A stretch of 64,000 bases of DNA from Cochliopodium minus. Taxonomy: Eukaryota; Discosea; Himatismenida; Cochliopodiidae. A program made the position numbers and the translations under genes. The notes under the pieces are model-generated. The model was not told the origin of the DNA. It ran no database searches and saw only the letters and a list, made by a program, of their open reading frames with translations. The stretch lies in the NCBI GenBank assembly GCA_024220525.1, contig JAMYWO010000103.1:46723-110722 (forward strand), written 5' to 3'. Below, in pieces: positions 1-9,376 of this stretch; within the stretch, counting starts at the first letter, position 1, and every line of letters starts with the position of its first letter.

Positions 1-1376
1 ACCATTCCAAAACAAGATTACAGTAGATGCGCAGATTTATTCACAGAGAAATTGAGAGAAGCAGATCCCAATCCAGATAAATTATTTTTCGATATAGGAG
101 CAAATAAGGGTTATAATATCGCCATGTTATTGAGATTATGGAGGCCTGAATTGAAGATAAATGAGAAATTATATTTTGACACGTTGTATTCTTTTTTTAA
201 GGGAGAAAGGACGGAGGCGAGGGATTATTATCTTTGTGGAGCATGCTATCCTTGCGAGAATACTGATCCTTTTCCCAAGCCCTTTGAGGAGAGTGAAGTT
301 TATGGTCCACATATTGTGGTAGCTGAGCCTACATCATCTAATTTTGGTAAGAAATAAAAAAGAATATAAATTTAAATTATATAATTTTAAAATTGATTAA
401 ATTATCTTTCAAAAAATTTTTTTGAATTTAAAATGGTCATTTCAAGTAAGATGAAATTTAATTTTTTAATTTCACAATTAAATATTTTTTGGATGGTTTG
501 TTCTATTTCACTTCAAAACATATTGCTTTTTATTTTATTTTTATTATTGTTATCTTTGTTATTTTTATTTTAAATTTTTTTTTGATTTCATATTTCTTTC
601 TTAAATATTTATTGCTGGTTTCTTAAATTTTTTTTTTGTTTGAATAGAACTTCTTTCAAGAACAACAAAGAAATTGGATCTTTTATACACTGGATACGTT
701 ACACTTGTTAAAGCGGCAGTATCTCATATATCAGGTAAAACACATTTTGCAAAATCTGAAGCAGGTAATGAAGAGGGGAAAATTACTGAAGCTTCGGAAG
801 ACACTGAAGAAGTTATTTTGATGACTACTGACCAGATATACAGTCAACTGAAATTTAACAGAACTATTGATATTTTTCAAATTGATACTGAAGGTAAATA
901 ATTTTTTATAAAATAATATCTTGAATAACACTCATTAATTAAATATAAAAATCAGATAAATCAAATGTTTCAAAAGTTTCAAAATTTAAAAATGTTAATT
1001 TATTATAATCATCAAAATTAGTAAAAGTTTAAATCTGGCCAGTTTAAATAAAAATTTTAACAAATTTTTTTCAATTTAAAATAATTTAGGAAACGATCCT
1101 TTGGTATTAAAAGGAGCGAAAAACGCAATTAAAAACTCTCGAGTAGTTGTTTTCGAATACCACATGCACGGAGCATGGGCATTCACCTCTCTCAAATCAG
1201 TCGTAAAGGATTTTGACCAGACTGGATTCGATTGTTATTTGTCTGGAAAAAGCGGGTTGTGGAGGTTGACAGGGTGTTGGTCTGATGTTTATGAGTTTCG
1301 TGATTGGAGTAATGTTGTTTGTGTTAAACGTACTGACATTTGGAGACACACTTTGGAGAGTTTGAGGGTTCATTAA
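1..1376 (+). CDS. FkbM-family methyltransferase, 5' partial
   Basis: SAM-dependent methyltransferase of the FkbM type (Methyltransf_21). The 5' end lies outside the window. I read exons 1-346, 648-893 and 1090-1376; both junctions are GT-AG and keep frame. Seen: an N-terminal SAM-binding loop FFDIGANKGYNIAMLL near residue 25, the linker TDQIYSQL, then IDIFQIDTEGNDPLVLKGA, the hallmark D-x-E-G...VL-x-GA of FkbM proteins, assembled across the second intron. A Cys-rich insert (LCGACYPCENTDPF) sits between the first two motifs. The protein ends HTLESLRVH. FkbM enzymes O-methylate sugars or natural products; the substrate here is unknown. Single-exon shadows inside the introns were ignored. Confidence 0.85.
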
Positions 1377-1485
1377 TTAAAAATCTTATTTATATAATTA
1401 AATTTATTTTTTTCTTTATCGATTTCTTTTGAATTAAAAATAATTTATATATAAATTAAATTTTATTAATAAAATAAAAATTGAA

Positions 1486-3185
1486 ATGGAGGAGAAATTT
1501 AAATGTCCTTATGAAGATAATCTAAAAGATTGCATTCCCAAAATTGCATTATTTCATACAAGCCAACCCGATGTAAAATCCTCAAATATTTTTTAATACC
1601 ACCTTTATTAATTTAAATGGCAAATGTATTCGACCAATATTGATGATAATGACAAATAAATATCTTTTATACGTGGCGCTTGTTTTAATTTATAAACTCA
1701 AACTTCAAAAGGAGAAATAATTTGTAAATAAAATGTCATATATTTTCAAACAATAAAATAAACATCGATATATTCGAGATATAACCTAATATATACAATT
1801 GTTATTTTCATTTGGTGTATTTTGGAATGAAAATGCAAATAATTTCTGAATTTCTTGGTTAAAATAGAATTTGGGAATGATCAAAAGGATTGAATATCTC
1901 AAATTTATTTAGCCAGTTTTTGCATAATTATATACATTTTTTAAATTTTAACTTTAAAATTTTTTTTTCGAAAGCATGCAAAATATTTCAGTAATTACTT
2001 AAATTGTGATGTAATTGATGCTTGTAGAAAATTCAAATGGGAACCACTTTCTAAATACCCTTTGATAGTAATGTTTGGAGGAAACTCATTTGGGGAAAGT
2101 AAAAACGAATTTGGGAAGGAGGTTGTTGATTTTATAAAGAATGGAGGTATCTGTGTCATATCTGATTGGACTATGATGTCAACTGGAGAATATGCACCAG
2201 GAGGAAAGTTTTTTTAAATTTTCTTATTTTAATTTTTGGATTCAAAAAACTATTTTAATTGTTTTTATCTGTAGAAAATTATTAAATTTTATTATTTTTT
2301 AGGAGGGTAAATCTTTCTCTAATTTAGTCTTAAAATTCAAAATTTAATTTTATCAAAGATTCTATGATAAAAAAATTCTTCCTTTCTGTTTAAATAATCA
2401 TACTTTTGGTTTGAATTTTTTATATTTTTTCTTGGGTTTCTCAACAAAAATTAATAAAAAATGATAAAAGGAGTTGATGTAAAAATGACAGAGAAGTTAA
2501 AGAAAGTTGAAAATGAACATTTCAATTTTTTAGAGTAAATTTTTTTTCATTCCACATTGGAATAATTCAAATTATTTTTTACGTTTAATAAACCAAATTA
2601 AGAAATTATCCTGTAGGAGAATCTTTAAAGATTAGAGAACAAGACATCACTGAAAACGAGGGAGCGGAGTTGATCCTTTCTGTTGATGGAAACAGGGCAA
2701 TCTACAGAAAAAAATTCAAACAGGGGATTGTAATAGGAGTGAATTGGTGAATAAATTTTATTAATAATTTTTATTTTTTTTTTATTAATCTTTTTGAAAA
2801 AAAGTTATGAACCCAATCCTGTTTTTTGTAAATAATTTCTTTTTTTTTTGTTTCTTCATTTTTTATTTTAATTAAAAAAGATCACAACATCATAAAGTGG
2901 CTATTACTTCCCGAATGGTCAACATCCAATCACCATTATTTTAAACATAATCAAGTATTTTGTGTTGGAGTGAAACAATTATTGTTGGTTTGTAAAAGAT
3001 TGTCTTCCAAAATCATGTACAAAATTCCAAAACCTGTTTTGCAGATGATATTTACTTATTTATCTATTGTTACCAGACATTCTCGTCATTTTTCAAGTTC
3101 TTTTGATCATTCTGCCTCAAGTTCTGGAACAGAAAAGAAAGGATTTTTCAAAAAATTGTTTGAAAGAAATAAAAATAAAAAATAA
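1486..3185 (+). CDS. GATase1-like domain protein with conserved C-terminal tail
   Basis: Exons 1486-1572, 1975-2207, 2359-2408, 2471-2534, 2603-2729 (or 2738) and 2898-3185; all phases match. The start is the first ATG. The N-terminal half has the look of a class-I amidotransferase/ThuA-like Rossmann fold: IALFHTSQPD, then YPLIVMFGGNSF, then VVDFIKNGGICVISDW (my inference from the hydrophobic strand-G-G pattern; no catalytic triad recognised). The C-terminal part contains LLLPEWSTSNHHYF followed by LLLVCKR and IPKPVLQMIF. This tail motif also closes the ankyrin gene at 37228 and the RCC1 relic at 49020. The last 30 residues are Ser-rich, then Lys-rich (KKGFFKKLFERNKNKK). Function unknown. Confidence 0.65.
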
Positions 3186-3203
3186 ATTAATTTTTTTTAT
3201 AGA

Positions 3204-3285
3204 CTTGTCCAAATATTACAACTTTGTTAGCGGTTAAAATATTTTTACTAACAAAATTTAAACTGTAATATTTTTGGACATCCCT
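3204..3285. mobile_element. short MITE-like palindrome with TA flanks
   Basis: An imperfect palindrome of about 80 bp. The left arm GACTTGTCCAAATATTACA is mirrored by TGTAATATTTTTGGACATCCC. An inner 8-bp stem (TTTGTTAG/CTAACAAA) closes it. The dinucleotide TA lies directly outside both ends (about 3200 and 3286), as expected for a TA target-site duplication of the Tc1/mariner superfamily. It has no coding capacity. A second TTGTCCAA occurs near 3759. Confidence 0.55.
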
Positions 3286-3439
3286 AAATTTTTTTTTAAT
3301 TTTTTATTATATTTAATATTAATATTAATATTAATAAAAAAAAAAAAAAAAAAAGAGTTCATCTTTGAAAGGGATATTTTTTTTTCTATTTTAATATGAG
3401 GCAGACACATATTTTTAACTCGATAAAAAAAATCATTCA

Positions 3440-3770
3440 TCTCCCTATTGAATGGTGATCTTATATTTATGCAAATTATTTTTCTTTGGAGATTTTTCAA
3501 AAAACCTCAAGTCCAGAACGCGCTCTGATATATTAGAAATGGTGGGCTGCGAGACCACAAGGTTTGTATGCAAATTTTCTCCATACATAGTTCAACACGA
3601 AGGATTTTTTGATATGCAATCAACCATTAAGAAAAAGTGTACATACCAACAAAATCATTAACAGGTTCAATAGATATGCGAAAATGAATTGTACGATTGA
3701 TAAACCCTCAAAAAATACTTTTCCTTCCCCTTGAAGAAAAGTAGAAATCCAACTAAATTGTCCAACCTAA
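3440..3770 (-). pseudogene. possible Tc1/mariner-type transposase remnant
   Basis: This stretch is less AT-rich than normal intergenic DNA here. On the minus strand around 3480-3600 one frame reads MYGENLHTNL, VVSQPTISNI, SERVLDLRFF. This resembles the second helix-turn-helix of Tc1-like transposases (LSQPTIS-x-IxKR). A TGA and frame breaks interrupt it upstream, and no DDE triad is visible. The neighbouring palindrome at 3204-3285 supports a decayed element. It could equally be a chance reading. The rest of 3186-3801 holds poly(A/T) only. Confidence 0.25.
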
Positions 3771-3801
3771 ATATACAACCATATTTCACATACATAAAAA
3801 T

Positions 3802-4341
3802 TTAAAAACCGAGTGGTTCCAACATTATGAATCCTCTAGTAACATTACCAGTCGAAGTATTAGGTATATTTGTCCCTTGAATAACGATATTTATTGTCGT
3901 AGTTGATGGAACAAGAAAAGCAGTTGTTATATTTTCTTGAGATGATGTAGCACCAACAACCCAAGTTTGTGATGATTTTCCAGATATATTTAAAGTGAAA
4001 GCAGATGTACCATCTGATTGAACACTATAAAATGAAACTATTACTTTATAATTCCTACCTCCTTGAACAAGTATGTTTGTAATTGAATAAAGATTTTGAC
4101 TATTCGTAAATGAAACTGTTCCAAAGTTTGTATAAATTGATTTTTCTGTGAATAGATCACCACTATTATTAACAAATAATTTACCAGATGAAAGATTTAA
4201 AATATTTCGCAAGTATTTATATTGNCGGGAAAAAATCTCCAATTCAGAAGAGGGAGGAGAAATGGAAGGATTATCCACATGATCCGAATACTCTTTTTCT
4301 TTATCAATAGGCACTTCATGATAAGACTTGATCCTCTCTTT
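3802..4341 (-). CDS. partial unknown protein, beta-rich C-terminus
   Basis: An open frame on the minus strand whose 5' part looks like an internal exon: it opens after AAAAAG at about 4342 and has no in-frame ATG. It crosses one ambiguous base (4225) without losing frame; the affected codon CGN is Arg whatever the base. The C-terminal 120 residues alternate hydrophobic and polar residues (SITNILVQGGRNYKVIVSFY, TINIVIQGTNIP) and end GFIMLEPLGF. This suggests a small beta-sandwich of a trimeric or secreted protein. I do not recognise the family. The upstream exon is missing, next to the (AAAATT)n tract. Confidence 0.4.
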   Translation of the reverse strand, partial: KERIKSYHEVPIDKEKEYSDHVDNPSISPPSSELEIFSXQYKYLRNILNLSSGKLFVNNSGDLFTEKSIYTNFGTVSFTNSQNLYSITNILVQGGRNYKVIVSFYSVQSDGTSAFTLNISGKSSQTWVVGATSSQENITTAFLVPSTTTINIVIQGTNIPNTSTGNVTRGFIMLEPLGF

Positions 4342-4395
4342 TTATAAAAAATAAGTTACATGAATCAAAAACAATATTGAGCAAAAAAATATTAA

Positions 4396-4470
4396 AAATA
4401 AAATTAAAATTAAAATTAAAATTAAAATTAAAATTAAAATTAAAATTAAAATTAAAATTAAAATTAAAAT
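4396..4470. repeat. (AAAATT)n microsatellite at a gene break
   Basis: About twelve copies of a 6-bp A/T unit. It lies immediately upstream of the acceptor of the truncated CDP-DAG synthase half at 4493, so it occupies the place where the intron joining the two halves should be. Confidence 0.9.
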
Positions 4471-4492
4471 ATTTAAAATATTTATTTAATAG

Positions 4493-5553
4493 GGGATCAT
4501 TTGGTTTTTACTTCCTACATCTTTGATTATCTTCAATGATATCATGGCTTACTTTTGCGGAGCATTTTTGGGAAAGAAAATTTTCAAATTTCCTTTCCTC
4601 AGTTTGTCTCCTAACAAAACTTGGGAAGGGTTTGTTGGTGCTTTTATCTTCACCGTATTTTTTGGATGGTGGGTAAAAAATTTTAATATTTCATTTTTTT
4701 CATTTTTATTTTTATATATTTTTATTTTTTATTTTATTATTATAATTTTTATTTTTTTATTTTTTTATTTTTTTTATTTTACATTCATTATTTTATTTTG
4801 TTTTAGATATTTTTTATTTTTATTTATTTTTAATTTTTTAATTTTTTTTTTTTAGATCACAAAGTTTTTTTCATCATTCAACTGGTTGATCTGCCCAGCA
4901 TCAGTTTTGGAAAAGGGAGTATGTTTGCCAAGCGAAATCCCTTCCGCATTCATCCCTCAAATCATCCAAATCCCTTCTTTCGTAACTGGGTGGATTCGTG
5001 CCCTTCTCGGAGTTGAATACACCTCCTTATTTATTGCTCCTATTCAAATTCACGGCAAAAATTTTTTTTTATTTTTTATTTATTTCATAATTTTTATTAA
5101 TTTTGAATGTTTTTTTTTAATTTTTTATTAATTTTTTCTTAATTCTAAAGGTGTCGTCTTTGCCATTTTCACTTCTTTGATTTCTCCTTTCGGAGGGTTC
5201 TTCGCATCAGGAATGAAAAGAGCTTTCGAAATCAAAGACTTTGACAACATCTTCCCTGGTCACGGTGGTATGGTAGACAGAATGGACTGTCAATTCATCA
5301 CCGTAAAAAAATTATTTTATATTTTTATTATCAATTTTTTTAATTTTTTTAATTTTTTTTATATTTTATTTTTTATTTTATATTTTATGTTTAATTTTTT
5401 TTTTGTTAGGGTCTCTTTGTCAATATTTACTATCTCACTTATGTCAGAGAACATGACTATTTGGCTGGAGACATTATTGCCTTCCTCACCAACTTGGCTC
5501 TTGCTGAAAAAATGAAAGTCTTTGAATTTTTAAAAAGAGATTTGGGTTTATAA
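4493..5553 (+). CDS. CDP-diacylglycerol synthase, C-terminal half only
   Basis: Phosphatidate cytidylyltransferase converts CTP and phosphatidate to CDP-diacylglycerol in the ER. Exons 4493-4672, 4856-5054, 5151-5302 and 5410-5553. Seen: [51 protein letters not shown], then [15 protein letters not shown], the family signature (S-x-x-K-R...K-D...P-G-H-G-G-x-x-D-R-x-D). The stop is TAA. The intron after 5054 uses a GC donor. No N-terminal half exists upstream: the DNA before 4396 carries other genes on both strands. The missing half is at 62584-63901 and joins this one exactly in phase 0. Confidence 0.9.
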
Positions 5554-5678
5554 AAAAAATATCTTTAAATTAAAAAAAAAAAAAAATATATTTTTTTCAC
5601 AAAAACATTAATTTTTATTTATTTTTTTAATCATTTTTATTTTTAAATAATTTTTCCAAAAAAAAGATTTTTTTTTAT

Positions 5679-6371
5679 TTAAACTTCGTCTTCATCCAAA
5701 ATCATGTTTGGTACACCCTTGCTGATTTTGTATTCTCTTCCTGATTCTGGACATACGAGCTTTCCTTCCGTGATTGTTATCTTTTTGTAAAAAAAAGAAA
5801 TTATTAGTTTACAATCTTTGTTGTCAAAAGATTTATCTGAACAAATAAAGGATTTTTTGTTGATATTAGATTTATTTTGGTTGATGTAAGATTTATTTTG
5901 GTTGAAAGAGATTATCAATTTATCCACAACTGATTGTTTTAGTTAATTAATTTGTTCATCACAATTAAAAATTCCAATACTTTAAATATATCCCTTCGAA
6001 TTGATTGAAGGAAAATATATTGAGAAAATATGAAGAATAAAAAATAATTGAGCTGTTGATATTTGATATTTCACAAATAAGATTGATTCTAAAGATTTTT
6101 TTACATTTACAAGTGCATGATGCAATTTTTTTAAAAAATCTTCATCATTTTGAAAATTTTGGGGTGGTTCTTGTGGTAATTCATTGTAATTTGTTTGATT
6201 TGCTGCAGCAACAAGTACATTATAATTGATGCGGGTGATCATGTTGAGGATGAATTCTTTGTTGAATTCATTATCTTCTATTTCTACCACATCTGCAGAT
6301 ATTTTCAATGGGTAAGGATTTTTAACACCTTTTGCATTGCTTTGAAGAAAATTATGTGTCAAGAGTTTCAT
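5679..6371 (-). CDS. TRMT112: TRMT112/Trm112 methyltransferase activator
   Basis: Small zinc-binding partner that stabilises several methyltransferases acting on tRNA, rRNA and translation factor eRF1 (known for the family). Exon 1 is 6371-6105 (MKLLTHNFLQSNAKGV... ending LHHALVN); exon 2 is 5780-5679. The second exon carries ITEGKLVCPESGREYKISKG and VPNMILDEDEV, the conserved C-terminal strand pair. The two N-terminal zinc Cys of the yeast protein are absent here; only one Cys is left in the C-terminal block, so zinc binding may be lost. Spliced length is about 122 residues, normal for the family. It is divergent from the bZIP gene, with a 305-bp shared upstream region. Confidence 0.85.
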
Positions 6372-6676
6372 CTTTAATCTTTTTTTTTTTAATTATTTGC
6401 TGTTAACTTTTATGAAAAAATGATTTGGTGAAAGATCTATCTATAGATATATCTATTGACTAGATTTTATAGAGGTCTCGTGAATATTTATGAGAAATTT
6501 TGAAGAAAAAATATCATCGAAATAAATCTTAAGTAAACATAAATAATCCTCAATTAAAACCCCAAATACATCCCAATCCATTATACTTTAGATCTACCTG
6601 TTAATTCTTTTTTTTTCAGAGTATTTAAGAAAATATAAAATTAAAAAAAAATTTGAAGAGTATATTAACAAAGAAA
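6372..6676. promoter_or_regulatory. shared upstream region of TRMT112 and bZIP genes
   Basis: 305 bp between two divergent start codons. It holds poly(A/T) tracts and the alternating ATCTATCTATAGATATATCT near 6438. No defined element is recognisable; the promoter role is inferred from position only. Confidence 0.35.
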
Positions 6677-7677
6677 ATGCAAAATAATAACACTACAAAC
6701 TTGATATTCGAAAATGATCCATTTAATAATTTAGATTTATTTTCATTCAGCGATTTTGATTATCCAAATATGCCCCTACCCAAAAATGAAGAGGTGAATA
6801 CATTGAAGCAACAAAATGGACATCTATCCCTCCTAAATCCAAATATCTTCAATAGAGATAACGAGATAGAGAGCCAATTGGATCTCGCAATGAAATTGGG
6901 CTTGACAAATAATAGCAGCACAACAATGATGATAAATAATACAATGCCAAATAAATCTTCAATCAAGCAAACAAATATAAAGAAAGAAAATATGACTGAG
7001 GAAAAAAAAAAGCTGGAGCCAAAAAAGAGAGGAAGAAAATCTACCAAGATTGTTTCCAACAAGAATACATCCAAGGATCAATCTGACGATGAAGATACCC
7101 CTCCTAAACTTCCGCAAAAGTACCAATATCTTGAGGAGAAGGAGAAATCGGGCACTTTAACGGAGGATGAGGAGAATATCTTGAAGAAGGAGAGAAGATT
7201 GATAAAGAATAGAGAGTCTGCTCAACAATTCAGAAAGAGACAAAAGATGCATACCCAAGATTTACAAGAGAAAGTAAACAAAAAATTATATTATTTTTCT
7301 ATCCTGCTTATCCAGATGATCTTGTCATTATAAATTCATAATTAGTAGATATTTGATATCTTTTTTTTCAAATTATTTTTCTTTTTACTTTTCTCTTTGT
7401 CATATTAATTAATTATTTTATCTTTTTTTATTTTTGGAATTAAAAAAATCTCTTCATTCAAAACAAGAAATCAAAAAAAAAAAGAAAAATTAATTTTTTT
7501 TTAACTTGCCGATAGGTAGAGAAATTGAATGATGAGAACCAAGATTTAAAGCATCAAGTTGATACTTTGAACAAGGATAAAATCCAACTTGAAAATCAAA
7601 TCAAGAATTTGTGGCAATTTGTCAACAAGGCTTTCACTTTCGCTATTCCTTATCGTGTTGAGAACAATCAAAACTAA
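6677..7677 (+). CDS. bZIP transcription factor
   Basis: Exons 6677-7273 and 7516-7677 join in phase 0. The ATG at 6677 is the first in frame. The N-terminal region is Asn-rich with acidic/aromatic stretches (LFSFSDFDYPNM), like activation domains. The basic region is KKERRLIKNRESAQQFRKRQ (N-x7-R spacing intact, bZIP signature) at about residues 175-195. It is followed by a leucine zipper that runs across the intron (VEKLNDENQDLKHQVDTL, then IQLENQIKNLW). A KKRGRK motif near residue 116 is a likely nuclear signal and AT-hook-like. The target sites are unknown. Confidence 0.85.
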
Positions 7678-8078
7678 ATTTGATCTTTCCTTCTTTTTTT
7701 TCCCTTTTGTGTGGAAGATAGATTTATTTGGTTGATTTATTTTTTATCTGCCTCACTTTCTTTCACTCTTGTGTTTTATATTTTAACCATTTCAAGGCAT
7801 CTTTTTTTTTTATTATTAAAAGATTAATTTGATTAAATATCGTATTAACTTTCTAATCATTTGATTAAATTAATTATAAAACCAATTTTTAGTTAAATTA
7901 CTTCCTTTCACATTTTTTCAAATAATTTTAAATTTAAAAACAGACATGAGTTCCATTTTAAATTGATATCACTTTATATTACTTTGGGATAATTATGTTT
8001 GGGATACTAAAAGATTTTCATTTTGAAGAGAACAAAAATATATTTTGAAATATAAAAAAAAATTGCGCAAAAAGAAAA
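7678..8078. other. intergenic, nothing recognised
   Basis: 400 bp of AT-rich DNA between the bZIP stop and the phosphatase start on the same strand. I see no frame, hairpin or repeat worth reporting. Confidence 0.5.
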
Positions 8079-9007
8079 ATGGAAATTATAAAGGATTTTT
8101 TTGGAAGCATTTACTCAATATTTCAAGTATGATTTCAATATCAAACTAAATATGGAAGGATATCCAATTGATAAAATTAATAAAATATATGTTTATAAAA
8201 TATATTGAAGAAATAAACCAATATTCGACATAATCTAACAAATATATTAAAGAATGATGAAGAATCTGAAATCATCTATAACAAAATACTTGACAGCAAG
8301 AAGATACCGTTGAAAATAGATAGATTTAATTGGATAAATCACTGCAAAAAGAGAAAGACATTGATATTGGATATGGATGAGACTCTTATCCATTCATCAT
8401 TGAGATATTATCCAGATGTCAAACCAGATTTCGAGATCTCTGTCAATATAAACGGAAATATTAATATTTTTCACGTACATAAAAGGCCATACGTTGATTA
8501 TTTCTTAGAACAGGTAAAAATTAAAGAAATTATTTTTTTAAATTTCAAATAACCTTTTTAAATTTTCTTTTTTTTTTTGATTATAGGTCAGTGTTTGGTT
8601 TGATGTATATATTTTCACAGCTGGAATCCAAGAATATGCAAACCCAATATTAGACAAATTGAAAACAAACGTGACCAAAAGATATTTCAGAAATGTAAAA
8701 AGAAAGAAAAAAAATTTGAAAAACTTTTTTATTTATTTTTAAATAATTAAAAAATAAAAAGAGTTGTACTTTTGTAAATGGTAATTACTTGAAAGACTTA
8801 AAAAGCCTAAACTTTGATTTGTCTCAATCAATGTTGGTGGACAACTCACCAATCTCATATATGCACCAAAGGGAAAACGGGGTACCAATATTGACATGGT
8901 ACCATGACAAAAATGATGTGGAGCTTTTGAATCTCCTTCCATTCCTTAATGCCATAAGATTTGTTTCTGATGTTAGATCCATTATATCCCACCAGATACT
9001 CAAGTAA
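8079..9007 (+). CDS. SCP/FCP1-like HAD phosphatase (CTD phosphatase-like)
   Basis: HAD-family Ser/Thr phosphatase of the CTDSP/NIF type; relatives dephosphorylate the RNA polymerase II CTD. Exons 8079-8126, 8253-8513, 8587-8694 and 8762-9007, all in phase. Motif I is LILDMDETLIHSS (DxDxT: nucleophile and acid Asp). Then come HKRPYVDYFLEQ, DVYIFTAGIQEYANPILD, and motif III LDLSQSMLVDNSPISYMHQ (VDNSP) followed by NGVPI. The family usually has a Lys-Asp-L pair; KDLKSLNFDLSQS is present. The C-terminus ends at a TAA. The short first exon (48 nt) supplies the ATG. About 220 residues, typical of a catalytic-domain-only SCP. Confidence 0.85.
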
Positions 9008-9376
9008 AGAACAAACATCTTTAGTTAGTATGGGGACAATTTTTAAAAAAAAGTTTTTGTTTTTATTTATTTGACTTTTTGTTTTTTGTTTTTGAAACAA
9101 CCAATTAAAAAAAAAAAAAATTTGGTTTTTTTTGTTTATTTTTTTTTATTTTCTTTTTTTTTTAGAAAATCTCTATTATTATAAAAATTATTTTTTTGTT
9201 TTGTTTTGTTTTTATCTTGTTTTTTTTTGAATTTGTTTCAAATTTTTTTTTTTTGTTTCTTGAATGGGTTTTGTGCAAACAAGAAGAAAAAAAAAAAAAG
9301 GTGGAAAGAGAGTTTGTGTAGTTTTTTTTTCCCTCTCTTTTGGTAGAAACAAAAAAAAAAAATAACAAAAACAAAA
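9008..9376. other. intergenic low-complexity DNA
   Basis: Between the convergent phosphatase and LIM genes. It consists of runs of A, T and (A/T)G-poor sequence; apparent frames through it are Phe/Lys/Asn-only and not credible. Confidence 0.6.

Noticed and set aside
3500-3660. tRNA or small nuclear RNA in the GC-richer stretch
   Set aside because: No cloverleaf, B-box GGTTCGAATCC or U-snRNA core could be drawn; the composition may come from old transposon sequence.
4681-4850. Long Phe/Leu/Ile-only frames (also 20987-21250, 44380-44560, 50520-50700)
   Set aside because: These are readings of intronic T/A tracts that continue a real exon past its donor; they contain no conserved sequence.
4493-5553. 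The C-terminal CDS half as a functional short gene starting at an internal Met
   Set aside because: The first exon starts cleanly at a splice acceptor in the middle of the conserved core, and the catalytic domain needs the N-terminal helices.
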